A stretch of 61,532 nt of DNA. Source: Clostridia bacterium. GTDB lineage: Bacteria > Bacillota > Clostridia > Oscillospirales > Acutalibacteraceae. The notes below the pieces were generated by a model. The model had not been told where the DNA came from. It saw nothing but the letters and a program-made list of their open reading frames with translations, and did not search any database. Positions 25,003-33,568 of this stretch are shown one piece after another. The DNA lies in contig JAFQEE010000029.1 of assembly GCA_017399175.1 (NCBI GenBank), positions 1 to 61,532 of the forward strand. Reading direction: 5' to 3'. The position numbers were made by a program, and so were the translations under genes. Within the stretch, counting starts at the first letter, position 1. Each line of letters starts with the position of its first letter.

Positions 25003-26922
25003 TTAATCTGTTTGTTCATTAAATGGTTTGAATTTGTGTCCACTCCAGGACATATCAAGATGCGATGAAAATTCCAATGTATTCAGTCTTATACCGTGAA
25101 CGATAACAGACAAGACATTCAGTATCATATTAAGTCCGTGACCGAATACAAGAAGAATAATCGCAATAATCATAAACAAGAAGTTTCCAAGTAGTGGTCC
25201 TGCCAATTCGTTTACGGTGGCTGCAATAGCAGCACCTGCCAGTCCGACAGCCCAAAGGCGTATATAGGAAACTATATCCGAGAAAACATTAACTACGCCG
25301 AGCAAGACGGAAACTATATTTTTAAGACTTGCAAGAACAGATTTTACAATGTTTCCTTCATAATTTGAAAACACAAAGCTTAATACAAAGCCTAATCCTA
25401 TAAGTGCAATAGCAACAGTACCCACAGGAATACCACTTATTACGAGTCCGAAACTAAACACTTCAGGATTTACTACAAGGCTTAATACAAGATAGTAAAT
25501 TCCAAAAAGCTGTAAAATTGAACCAATATCACCAAGCATTTTAAGTGAACTCTTGTTTCTGATTGCACCCTTTATATGTGCTATCGTCAACTGTATAAGT
25601 GCCAACGAGAAACAGAAAATCTGTAAATTCTGTGCTGTGGTAAGTCCCACTTCACCTTGTGTCCAGAACGGATGCCATATTCTGTCTTCATAGACATTTG
25701 AAATTACAGGAATTGACAAATTCTGAAGCCACTGTGGTATTTGTTCAGGGGAAAGTCCGAACCAAGTACAGGTAAGAGTTCCCCATAAAATCGTTGATAA
25801 CCCGAAAAGACCTATCAACAAAAACATTGGTGAAACTGTTTTCTTTGCGACGAGCGATTTTATAATCGGTATAGCAACAACGGAACATATAATCAAACCG
25901 TATCCGCCATCACCAAAAATAATACCGAAGAAAATAAGGATAAATGCCAAGAACCAACCTGAAATGTCATACTCAAAATATCCGGGAACTGCACCTAAGA
26001 AGTCAGTTAACGGATAAATAAGACTTACAAACTTATTGTTTTTAAGTTTTGTGGGCACATCGTCTTCTTCGCAAGGCTCTTCCACAAGAAGTCCCCATGA
26101 ATTTGCTTTGGCAGTTTCTTTTAACCTGTCAAGATTTTCTGTTTCAACATATCCTTTGAAATATGCAACTGAAATATTTTTGTTATCATCTGACAGTTTT
26201 TCGTCTGTCATACCCGTTGAATAAACTTCAAATTCAATTTCCTTTTCACAAGCCTTGACTGCATTTTTAAGTGCGTTTGTGTAATTACTGTAAGAAATGA
26301 TTTTTTCGTCTATTGATTTAATGTTGTCACCAAGGTCAGAAATTCTTTGTCGCATTTCTTCGGTTGACATCTGTGGTAATTCTAACTTGTATGTGTTAAG
26401 TGATGAAACAAGCTCATCCTCACCGTCAAATCCCGATTTAATCAACATACATTTTACAGAATTTTTATTTTCACCTAACTTAACGGTTTTTACACTCTCG
26501 CCCAAAGAATTGTATTCTTTTTCAGGCATTTCATAAAATGAAATATCAACGCCTTTTCCCAATAATTCCTTGACGCTTTCGGGTTCAAGTTCACCCCAGC
26601 TTTTAAGTCGTTCAAGCTCTGTATTAAGGGTAATCACTTCTGCCTGACAGTTCTTCTTTTCATCAGTCAAAGAAGATATTTCTTTTGCAATATTCAACGA
26701 ATCAGCAAGAGTTAATACTTCACCCTCTGCACCTTTCTTGTTTCCAAGTGTGAAAATTGCACTTTCAAGCAAGGAAATCTGTTCTTTAAGTTCGTTTAAG
26801 CGTTCACCCGAGCCCTCGGTGATTTCTATGTGCATCATTCCGAGTTTTCGAAGTTTTTTAAGTGTTTCTGTTTTTTTATCTCCCATAATTATGAGAGAAA
26901 CTTTTTTCATAGGAACTATCAT
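25003..26922 (-). CDS. ntpI: V/A-type ATPase subunit I (a subunit)
   Basis: 639 aa. The N-terminal half is a cytoplasmic, coiled-coil-containing domain that meets the peripheral stalk (VSLIIMGDKKTETLKKLRKLGMMHIE start). From about residue 330 on come some seven to eight transmembrane helices forming the stator half-channel, ending with LGVVNVFSDIVSYIRLWAVGLAGA and the ISVIVHGIRLNTLEFSSH-type segment typical of the family. Start overlaps the D-subunit stop by ATGA; the in-frame Met5 is an alternative. Works with K to move ions across the membrane. Confidence 0.92.
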   Translation of the reverse strand: MIVPMKKVSLIIMGDKKTETLKKLRKLGMMHIEITEGSGERLNELKEQISLLESAIFTLGNKKGAEGEVLTLADSLNIAKEISSLTDEKKNCQAEVITLNTELERLKSWGELEPESVKELLGKGVDISFYEMPEKEYNSLGESVKTVKLGENKNSVKCMLIKSGFDGEDELVSSLNTYKLELPQMSTEEMRQRISDLGDNIKSIDEKIISYSNYTNALKNAVKACEKEIEFEVYSTGMTDEKLSDDNKNISVAYFKGYVETENLDRLKETAKANSWGLLVEEPCEEDDVPTKLKNNKFVSLIYPLTDFLGAVPGYFEYDISGWFLAFILIFFGIIFGDGGYGLIICSVVAIPIIKSLVAKKTVSPMFLLIGLFGLSTILWGTLTCTWFGLSPEQIPQWLQNLSIPVISNVYEDRIWHPFWTQGEVGLTTAQNLQIFCFSLALIQLTIAHIKGAIRNKSSLKMLGDIGSILQLFGIYYLVLSLVVNPEVFSFGLVISGIPVGTVAIALIGLGFVLSFVFSNYEGNIVKSVLASLKNIVSVLLGVVNVFSDIVSYIRLWAVGLAGAAIAATVNELAGPLLGNFLFMIIAIILLVFGHGLNMILNVLSVIVHGIRLNTLEFSSHLDMSWSGHKFKPFNEQTD

Positions 26923-27551
26923 AATGCGTAAACCTCCGTTTCTGAAGATTCAGCATTACGCTGTGCTATTTTTCGTTTTGATATCTTTGAACGAACTACG
27001 GCACTAACCTGTTGGTCCGCCATATAAATCGATATTTTTTTGATATTTTTCTCTGTTTCAGGAATTTTTACCTTTTCAAACAAGTTGACTCTTTGACTGG
27101 TTGCAAGAAGTTCTGCACCCAAAAGTCTTACTTGTTCATCTAACACTTCTGCCTCTAAATCAAGTGACATTGCTCTTTCCATATGATTTGCAGCAATATC
27201 AACCCACAAAGGTGTTTCGTACAAGTCATAGTCCCCTCTTGAAAAGTCTGCACCCTCATATGTGGGAATAGCAACACCTGCAATATTTCCTTTTCCTTTA
27301 CGGATATTGCTGACATTGATTATCCCGTCAGGGAATACATCCTTTTCACTAAAAACAGCAATCCAATCTCTAAAATCTTTTTCAAGTTTTTCTTTTTCTT
27401 CTCTTACTGCTTTCGCTTTAGCTTCTATTGTACGAATTTCTGCTTGAAGTTGTTGTTTTTTAAGTGTCAGAGTAGGCAAATATCTTTGGTACATTTTAAG
27501 AGCATCTTTTTGTACCTTTAACTCATTTTTTGTTAATTTGATTTTTGCCAA
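26919..27551 (-). CDS. ntpD: V/A-type ATPase subunit D (central stalk)
   Basis: 210 aa, mostly helical with long coiled-coil ends (1-75 and 160-205), the pattern of the central rotor axle. The N-terminus MAKIKLTKNELKVQKDALKMY is typical. It lies between B and I in the order E-DUF2764-A-B-D-I-K. Known axles sit with an F subunit; no F gene exists in this operon. Confidence 0.9.
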   Translation of the reverse strand: MAKIKLTKNELKVQKDALKMYQRYLPTLTLKKQQLQAEIRTIEAKAKAVREEKEKLEKDFRDWIAVFSEKDVFPDGIINVSNIRKGKGNIAGVAIPTYEGADFSRGDYDLYETPLWVDIAANHMERAMSLDLEAEVLDEQVRLLGAELLATSQRVNLFEKVKIPETEKNIKKISIYMADQQVSAVVRSKISKRKIAQRNAESSETEVYAL

Positions 27552-27565
27552 AACTACAGTCCTCC

Positions 27566-28858
27566 TTACTTAGGCCAGAATTCATCAGTAAGGTCTGACT
27601 TTATACCGGTTTCGTCTTTCTGGAAACAATCTGCTAAAATTTCCCAACCTAAATCAAGGGATTGTTCAAGTGACAAGTTAACCGACAAGTCCATCATCTT
27701 GTTTTCGAAAAGATTACCGTATTTAAGGAGTTTTTCGTCCCATTTACTCATTGAAAAGCCCATATTTTTCTTTTCCAATGTTTCCTTATATGAGGAATAC
27801 ATACGAATCATGGCATCCATAAGGGCACGATGGTCTTTTCGTGTTTTGCCGTTAACATTCTGTTTAAGTCGTGAAAGAGAACCGAATGGTTCAATACGAC
27901 CACCTTTAAGATAATACTGTCCTTCAGTAATATAACCTGTATTATCGGGAACAGGATGTGTAACATCATCACCCGGCATGGTGGTAACCGCAAGAACTGT
28001 AACTGAACCTGAATTTGCAAAGTCAACTGCCTTTTCGTAACGTGCAGCCAACTGTGAATAAAGGTCACCCGGATAACCACGGTTAGACGGAACCTGTTCC
28101 TGAGTAATTGCAATTTCTTTCATAGCGTCGGCAAAGTTAGTCATATCGGTAAGCAATACCAATACATCCTTATCCTGCAAAGCAAACTGCTCGGCAACAG
28201 CCAGTACCATATCAGGAATCATCATACATTCAACAGTAGGGTCAGATGCAGTATGAATAAACATAACAGTTTTGCTGAGTGCTCCACCCGCTGAAAGTTC
28301 ATCCTTGAAATAAAGGAAATCGTCATATTTAAGTCCCATACCACCAAGTACAATAACATCTGCCTCCGCCTGCATTGCAATTCGAGCAAGAAGCTGGTTG
28401 TATGGTTCACCGGAAATTGAGAAAATAGGCAATTTCTGTGAAACAACCAATGTATTGAACATATCTATCATAGGGATATTTGTTCTCATCATTCGGTTTG
28501 CAAGAATTCGTTTAGTAGGGTTAACTGATGGTCCGCCAACAGGCTTCATATTTTCTGTGAGTGCAGGGCCTTTATCTCTTGGTTCACCTGAACCATTAAA
28601 AATACGACCTAACAAATCTTCGCTGAATGAAACTCGCATTTCGCGACCTAAAAAGCGAACCTCGTCACCTGTTGAAACACCCTGACCACCTGCAAAAACC
28701 TGAAGGGATACAATGTCACCCTCGATTTTATTAACCTGTGCAAGTGATTTACCGAAACGAGTGTTAATCTGTGCCAATTCTTTATATTGAACATTGTTTG
28801 CTCTTACGGTAATAACGTTACCGGTGATTGATTCAATTCGATTAAAAACTTTATTCAT
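27566..28858 (-). CDS. ntpB: V/A-type ATPase subunit B (non-catalytic)
   Basis: About 430 aa from the ATG; a GTG two codons upstream is possible but overlaps the ribosome site. Contains the ATP synthase alpha/beta family core without an intact P-loop, as expected for the B subunit ([13 protein letters not shown] in place of the Walker A), and [21 protein letters not shown] with the family signature. It alternates with A in the hexameric head. The start follows the A stop by 2 nt. Confidence 0.93.
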   Translation of the reverse strand: MNKVFNRIESITGNVITVRANNVQYKELAQINTRFGKSLAQVNKIEGDIVSLQVFAGGQGVSTGDEVRFLGREMRVSFSEDLLGRIFNGSGEPRDKGPALTENMKPVGGPSVNPTKRILANRMMRTNIPMIDMFNTLVVSQKLPIFSISGEPYNQLLARIAMQAEADVIVLGGMGLKYDDFLYFKDELSAGGALSKTVMFIHTASDPTVECMMIPDMVLAVAEQFALQDKDVLVLLTDMTNFADAMKEIAITQEQVPSNRGYPGDLYSQLAARYEKAVDFANSGSVTVLAVTTMPGDDVTHPVPDNTGYITEGQYYLKGGRIEPFGSLSRLKQNVNGKTRKDHRALMDAMIRMYSSYKETLEKKNMGFSMSKWDEKLLKYGNLFENKMMDLSVNLSLEQSLDLGWEILADCFQKDETGIKSDLTDEFWPK

Positions 28859-28860
28859 TC

Positions 28861-30630
28861 TCACTCACCGTCCTTTAATAATTGCTCTGCCTCAGAGCCT
28901 AAATTACCGTTCTTTTCTTTATACAAAGCGTCTATTTCTTCTTCAACCTTTTTAAATGCATCACTTTGGAATTCTGTATAGTTCCAGTCAATGAATTTTT
29001 GACGCATACGGTTAAGGAAACTACGAGCATTGTCTTTGTTATCTATTTCATATTCACTGCCTAAAACATTAATGAGTTTATCGGTAACATAACGCTGACG
29101 CATTGTCGTGCAGTTTGCATCTGTTAAATCAAATGAGTTCTGCTGAAGATAAACTGCGTCAAGCATTTCTGCTTTAAGGTAAATAATATAGTCGGAAATG
29201 CTTGTTCCTTCTTCACCGACAACTTTCATCATAGAACCGATTTCGTTTCCGTGGTGAAGAATTTTTTTGCAATATTCAGACTTTTTGCTATCAATAACAC
29301 TTTTGTATTTTGACCATGAAATAAGCGGGTCAATAGCAGGGTATTTTCTCGCGTCTGAACGCTCACGGGACAAACCGTGGAATGCACCGACAACTTTAAG
29401 TGTTGCCTGTGTTACAGGTTCTTCAAAGTTACCGCCTGCAGGTGAAACAGTACCACCGATTGTAACAGAGCCTGTGCTTCCGTCAGGTAAACGGACATAA
29501 CCTGCTCGTTCATAGAATGCTGCAATATATGATTCAAGATATGCAGGGAATGCCTCTTCACCGGGGATTTCTTCAAGTCGTCCTGACATTTCTCGGAGTG
29601 CCTGTGCCCAACGGGATGTTGAGTCAGCAAGAAGAAGAACATTAAGTCCCATTTGTCTGTAATACTCTGCAAGAGTTACAGATGTATAAACTGATGCTTC
29701 ACGGGAAGCAACAGGCATAGAAGATGTATTACAGATAATAATTGTTCGTTCCATAAGTGAACGACCTGTTTTAGGGTCAGTAAGCTCAGGGAATTCAGTC
29801 AATGTTTCAACGACTTCACCTGCACGCTCACCACAAGCAGCAATAATAACAATATCAACATCGGCATATTTTGAAGTTGTATGCTGTAAAACTGTTTTAC
29901 CTGCACCGAACGGTCCCGGAGTACAGTATGTTCCACCCTTTGCCACAGGAAAGAAAGAGTCAATAAGACGCACCTTTGTTTCCATTGTTTCAACAGGTGC
30001 TAATCTTTCACTATAACATTTAACAGCTCGTTTTACAGGCCATTTGAATGACATAGTAACAGGAATATCACGACCGCGTTCATCTGTTAAAACAGCAACT
30101 GTTTCTTTTACTGTGTATTCGCCTTTTGGTGCGATTGATTTTAATGTATATTTTCCAAGAAGATAAAAGGGAACGAAAATCTTATGGGTAAATGGTCCTT
30201 CAGGAACTGTACCGATATATTCGCCTGCACGCAAGGTATCCCCTACTTTAGCAACTGGTGTGAACTCCCATTTCTTTTCAGCATTAAGTCCATCGGCATA
30301 AATTCCACGTTCCAAGAACCAGCCTGCCTGCTCAGCCAATACAGGCAACGGATTCTGAAGACCGTCATACACCTGACCGAGCAAACCCGGACCAAGCTCT
30401 GCTGACAACATATCACCTGTGAATTCAACCTCGTCGCCACACTTGATACCATCTGTCATTTCATAAACCTGAATTTGAGCGATATTTCCTCTTATACGGA
30501 TAACCTCACTTTTAAGTGTTGTGTCACCAACTTTAACAAAGCATATTTCATTCATTGAAACATTGCCGTTGAATTCAACTGACACAAGGTTACCGTTTAT
30601 GCTTACAACCTTTCCTGTATTTTCGGTCAT
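28861..30630 (-). CDS. ntpA: V/A-type ATPase subunit A (catalytic)
   Basis: 589 aa. Walker A G-P-F-G-A-G-K-T near residue 238, the catalytic GERAGE stretch, and [24 protein letters not shown]. The A-specific non-homologous insert (about 110-185) is present, so this is V/A-type, not F-type. It hydrolyses or makes ATP at the head interface with B. Its ATG overlaps the stop of the DUF2764 gene by one base. Confidence 0.95.
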   Translation of the reverse strand: MTENTGKVVSINGNLVSVEFNGNVSMNEICFVKVGDTTLKSEVIRIRGNIAQIQVYEMTDGIKCGDEVEFTGDMLSAELGPGLLGQVYDGLQNPLPVLAEQAGWFLERGIYADGLNAEKKWEFTPVAKVGDTLRAGEYIGTVPEGPFTHKIFVPFYLLGKYTLKSIAPKGEYTVKETVAVLTDERGRDIPVTMSFKWPVKRAVKCYSERLAPVETMETKVRLIDSFFPVAKGGTYCTPGPFGAGKTVLQHTTSKYADVDIVIIAACGERAGEVVETLTEFPELTDPKTGRSLMERTIIICNTSSMPVASREASVYTSVTLAEYYRQMGLNVLLLADSTSRWAQALREMSGRLEEIPGEEAFPAYLESYIAAFYERAGYVRLPDGSTGSVTIGGTVSPAGGNFEEPVTQATLKVVGAFHGLSRERSDARKYPAIDPLISWSKYKSVIDSKKSEYCKKILHHGNEIGSMMKVVGEEGTSISDYIIYLKAEMLDAVYLQQNSFDLTDANCTTMRQRYVTDKLINVLGSEYEIDNKDNARSFLNRMRQKFIDWNYTEFQSDAFKKVEEEIDALYKEKNGNLGSEAEQLLKDGE

Positions 30631-31184
30631 TATATAGCCTCCAACCTATCTCCATTCATAATGGAGTTGTAAATATTTCTGTATGCGATTTCACCTGCGT
30701 TTGTGTCAAACTGTCTTATATGTGAAATCAACTTTAATTTTAATCCGTAATAATAGACAAATTCCTCTGAAAAATTATCCATTGGTCTTAAAGTTTCTAA
30801 AAATTCTAAACGATAAGAATTAAGGAATTTTTCTGCTTCCATAGGACTTTCAATCTCTATGGCAGTATTTGCTACCTTTAAAAGTTCACTTGACAATACA
30901 TTATTTTCAATATCAAATGACTTTTTCATTTTGTCTGCTCTCACCTTTGCAAGTGCAAGACGCAAATTACGTTCACCGTTGTTCCAGTTTTCAATTAATG
31001 ACGAACTTGATTTTTCATATACTTTTGACGGTAAAAGTGTAATTTTACTGATTTCATTCTGTATCTTTTTGCCTGAAAGTTCATTACACAACTCAAAAAA
31101 TCGTTCTTCTGTAATAGGTAACGGCATATTTTCACTGATTCCGTCCAAAGACGGTAACTGTGATATCAAATAATATTCCGACAT
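30630..31184 (-). CDS. DUF2764-family protein of reduced V/A-ATPase operons
   Basis: 184 aa, largely helical; begins MSEYYLISQLPSLDG, a start typical of the DUF2764 proteins encoded between E and A in V/A-ATPase operons of Bacteroidetes, spirochaetes and chlamydiae. The position (E, this gene, A) is the same here. Those operons lack genes for C and F, and this protein may take over part of a linker role; that is an inference. It is 2 nt after subunit E and overlaps A. Confidence 0.8.
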   Translation of the reverse strand: MSEYYLISQLPSLDGISENMPLPITEERFFELCNELSGKKIQNEISKITLLPSKVYEKSSSSLIENWNNGERNLRLALAKVRADKMKKSFDIENNVLSSELLKVANTAIEIESPMEAEKFLNSYRLEFLETLRPMDNFSEEFVYYYGLKLKLISHIRQFDTNAGEIAYRNIYNSIMNGDRLEAI

Positions 31185-31186
31185 AA

Positions 31187-31795
31187 TTATTCCGCCTCTT
31201 TCAAAAGTTTAACAACCTTTGGACTGAGATAATTTGACATCATATCCACAACAGCCTCCGTAGAGTAATCGTAATATGCACCGCCGTTATTAACTGCAAT
31301 ACGGAATCCACCGTCAAAATTATCATTAGCTTTAAGAGTAACGCCCTTTGAAATTTTTTCTTTAAGAGAAGACAATGCTGTTTTTTCAAGCAACTGTACA
31401 TCGTTACTGTTTAAAATCACTTCAATATCTTCCACATCAGGTTTGTTTGCCCAGCTTTCAACAAAATTTACAACAAGCTGTGTCAATGAATCAGCAGAAT
31501 AAACTGAATCAACTGTTTCACCAATAATTGTCTTTAACTCTCTTGTTACGCTTTCTCTGAAAGAAATGAGAAGATTTCTTCCTGCCTGACGGATAGCATC
31601 GTCACTTGACTTTACCATTCTCTCATTCTCGGCTTTAGCATCGTTGAGAATTTTGTCTGCCTGTGCTTTTGCATCTGCAATAATTTTTTCAGCTTCTGCC
31701 TTTGCAGAATCGACAATAGATTTTGCTTCTGTTTCTGCTACTTCCACACCATCTTTTTTAATCTGGTCAATAAGTTCCTGTAATTGTATTTCCAT
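31187..31795 (-). CDS. ntpE: V/A-type ATPase subunit E (peripheral stalk)
   Basis: 202 aa. The first 85 residues are an Ala/Glu/Lys-rich coiled coil (repeats such as AKAEAEKIIADAKAQADKIL), followed by a mixed alpha/beta head domain. This is the E-type stator stalk. It is the first gene of the operon. No separate G/H-type partner gene is present, so its coiled coil must pair with a protein encoded elsewhere or with itself. Confidence 0.88.
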   Translation of the reverse strand: MEIQLQELIDQIKKDGVEVAETEAKSIVDSAKAEAEKIIADAKAQADKILNDAKAENERMVKSSDDAIRQAGRNLLISFRESVTRELKTIIGETVDSVYSADSLTQLVVNFVESWANKPDVEDIEVILNSNDVQLLEKTALSSLKEKISKGVTLKANDNFDGGFRIAVNNGGAYYDYSTEAVVDMMSNYLSPKVVKLLKEAE

Positions 31796-31852
31796 AAAGT
31801 CTTCTCCTTTTTGGTTTATTCTGAATTATAGTATTGTTTCCTTTAAAAAAAT

Positions 31853-31888
31853 ATGGAACCAAAATCCTCTGCAGTCAGCTGGTTCCAT
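31853..31888 (-). promoter_or_regulatory. Attenuator-like hairpin in the V/A-ATPase leader
   Basis: Inverted repeat ATGGAACCA/TGGTTCCAT (9 bp, 18-nt loop) followed on the minus strand by ATTTTTTTAAAGG, the form of a terminator. It lies between the promoter and the first gene. Confidence 0.6.
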
Positions 31889-31907
31889 TGAATACGATAT
31901 TGAAATT

Positions 31908-31935
31908 ATTATACCATATGTTTGGTTTTTGTCAA
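31908..31935 (-). promoter_or_regulatory. Promoter of the V/A-ATPase operon
   Basis: Consensus TTGACA, 16 nt, TATAAT on the minus strand. The expected RNA start is near 31900, leaving a leader of about 105 nt. Confidence 0.75.
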
Positions 31936-32178
31936 TACTTTTGATGTGCCACAAAAAGGCAAAACAGGTCAATTATTCTATTAATTTAAAAATTATATTC
32001 AGGCTATCTAAAATGAAAAATTACATCAAAAAGTAACAAATAGAAAGCACTCATTGAAAAATAGGTGTTTTTCGTTTTATTTTTATGCTTTGTGACAAAG
32101 ACTATTAGTAGTATTTTATTATTCAAATTAAACAAGAAAATAATATGAAATATTTATATATTTTACTGATATTTTTGA

Positions 32179-32207
32179 TTGACAGGTTAAGTGTTGTATG
32201 ATATAAT
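32179..32207 (+). promoter_or_regulatory. Promoter of the pyr operon
   Basis: Consensus TTGACA, 17 nt, TATAAT about 95 nt before pyrC. The stretch 31936-32178 between the two promoters is A/T-rich and shows no gene. Confidence 0.75.
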
Positions 32208-32250
32208 TATTCCAATAAATGAATACCTTATATTGACATACAACTTATTA

Positions 32251-32284
32251 GTCTTGCCATTATTTTGAGCGGGACATTTTTTTA
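32251..32284 (+). promoter_or_regulatory. Attenuator-like hairpin in the pyr leader
   Basis: GTCTTGC (32251-32257) pairs with GCGGGAC (32269-32275) with two G-U pairs, followed by A and eight T. It is terminator-like and lies between the promoter and pyrC, so pyrimidine-sensitive attenuation is possible. No PyrR-binding consensus was recognised. Confidence 0.55.
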
Positions 32285-32302
32285 AGTAGAAAGGAGATTA
32301 AT

Positions 32303-33517
32303 ATGACTGCGAAAACTAAAATAAGTATTATTTCTGCTTCCTTAGATTCTCATTTTGTTGACGATATTGGTATTTCTATTTCTAATTTTGATTTTTCAGG
32401 TATTGATTTTTCCCGTTGTGTGGTTTTTCCTGGTTTCTGTGATGTGCATGTGCATTTCAGGGAGCCAGGTTTTTTTTATAAAGAAACCATTGCTTCAGGA
32501 AGTCTTGCATCTGCAAGAGGCGGATATACTGCTGTCTGCACTATGCCGAACTTAAATCCTGTACCTGACAGTACAGAGAATTTGATAATTCAAAGAAATA
32601 TAATTGAAGATTCAGCGTGTATTCATGTTTATCCCTATGGCTCTATAACAGTAGGTCAAAAGGGTGAGGAACTTGCTGATTTGAATGGTATGGCACCTGA
32701 TGTTGTCGGCTTTTCTGATGACGGCAGAGGTGTTCAGTCCGACGAAATGATGCGGGAAGCTATGAAAAGAGCCAAAGCATTGAACAAGCCTATTGTTGCT
32801 CACTGCGAAGTAAATGAGCTGCTTCGTGGCGGTTATATTCACGATGGCGAATATGCAGCCCGTCACGGACATCGCGGAATCTGCTCTGAAAGTGAGTGGG
32901 TTCAGATTGCAAGGGATATCGAACTTGTAAAAGAAATCGGTGTGAAATATCATGTTTGCCACATATCCACCAAAGAAAGTGTAGATATTATCCGTAAGGC
33001 AAAGGCAGAGGGTGTAGATATAACTTGTGAAACAGGACCCCATTACCTTGTAATGGACGATTCAATGCTTCAGGAAGATGGCAGATTTAAAATGAATCCA
33101 CCTTTAAGAAATAAAGAGGACAGAGATGCTCTTGTTAAAGGAATCATTGACGGTACTATTGATATGATTGCTACTGACCACGCACCTCACTCCGCTGAAG
33201 AAAAGTCAAAAGGTCTTGAAAAAAGTGCTTTCGGCGTAGTCGGTATTGAAACAGCATTCCCGATTATGTACACATATCTTGTAAAAACCGGCATTATTAC
33301 TATGGAACGACTTGTGGAGCTTATGGTTATCAACCCAAGAAAACGCTTTGAAATCCCGCTTGGTTGTGACTACTCCATATGGGATTTACAAGATGAATAC
33401 ACAGTTGACCCTGCAGAATTTATTTCTATGGGTAAAGCAACACCTTTTGAGGGTTGGAAAGTCAACGGTCGATGCCTTGCTACCGTATGTGACGGAAAAA
33501 TCGTATATAAAAAGTAA
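32303..33517 (+). CDS. pyrC: Dihydroorotase
   Basis: 404 aa. Converts N-carbamoyl-aspartate to dihydroorotate, the third pyrimidine step. The metal motif D-V-H-V-H-F-R-E-P-G (about 48-57) is intact, with HICHISTKES-like and TDHAPH motifs further on (VCHISTKES near 218, ATDHAPHS near 294). Type I dihydroorotases have about this length. AAAGGAG lies 8 nt before the ATG. First gene of the operon pyrC-carB-pyrK-pyrD-pyrF-pyrE-pyrB-pyrI. Confidence 0.93.
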   Translation: MTAKTKISIISASLDSHFVDDIGISISNFDFSGIDFSRCVVFPGFCDVHVHFREPGFFYKETIASGSLASARGGYTAVCTMPNLNPVPDSTENLIIQRNIIEDSACIHVYPYGSITVGQKGEELADLNGMAPDVVGFSDDGRGVQSDEMMREAMKRAKALNKPIVAHCEVNELLRGGYIHDGEYAARHGHRGICSESEWVQIARDIELVKEIGVKYHVCHISTKESVDIIRKAKAEGVDITCETGPHYLVMDDSMLQEDGRFKMNPPLRNKEDRDALVKGIIDGTIDMIATDHAPHSAEEKSKGLEKSAFGVVGIETAFPIMYTYLVKTGIITMERLVELMVINPRKRFEIPLGCDYSIWDLQDEYTVDPAEFISMGKATPFEGWKVNGRCLATVCDGKIVYKK

Positions 33518-33568
33518 TTTTATCAAATTGATTTAATATATTATGAGAATTTCAGGAGGAAATAACTA

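Noticed and set aside
31796-31935. T-box riboswitch ahead of the V/A-ATPase operon
   Set aside because: The leader is only about 105 nt and lacks the T-box consensus and Stem I; the TGGAACCA stem is only superficially alike.
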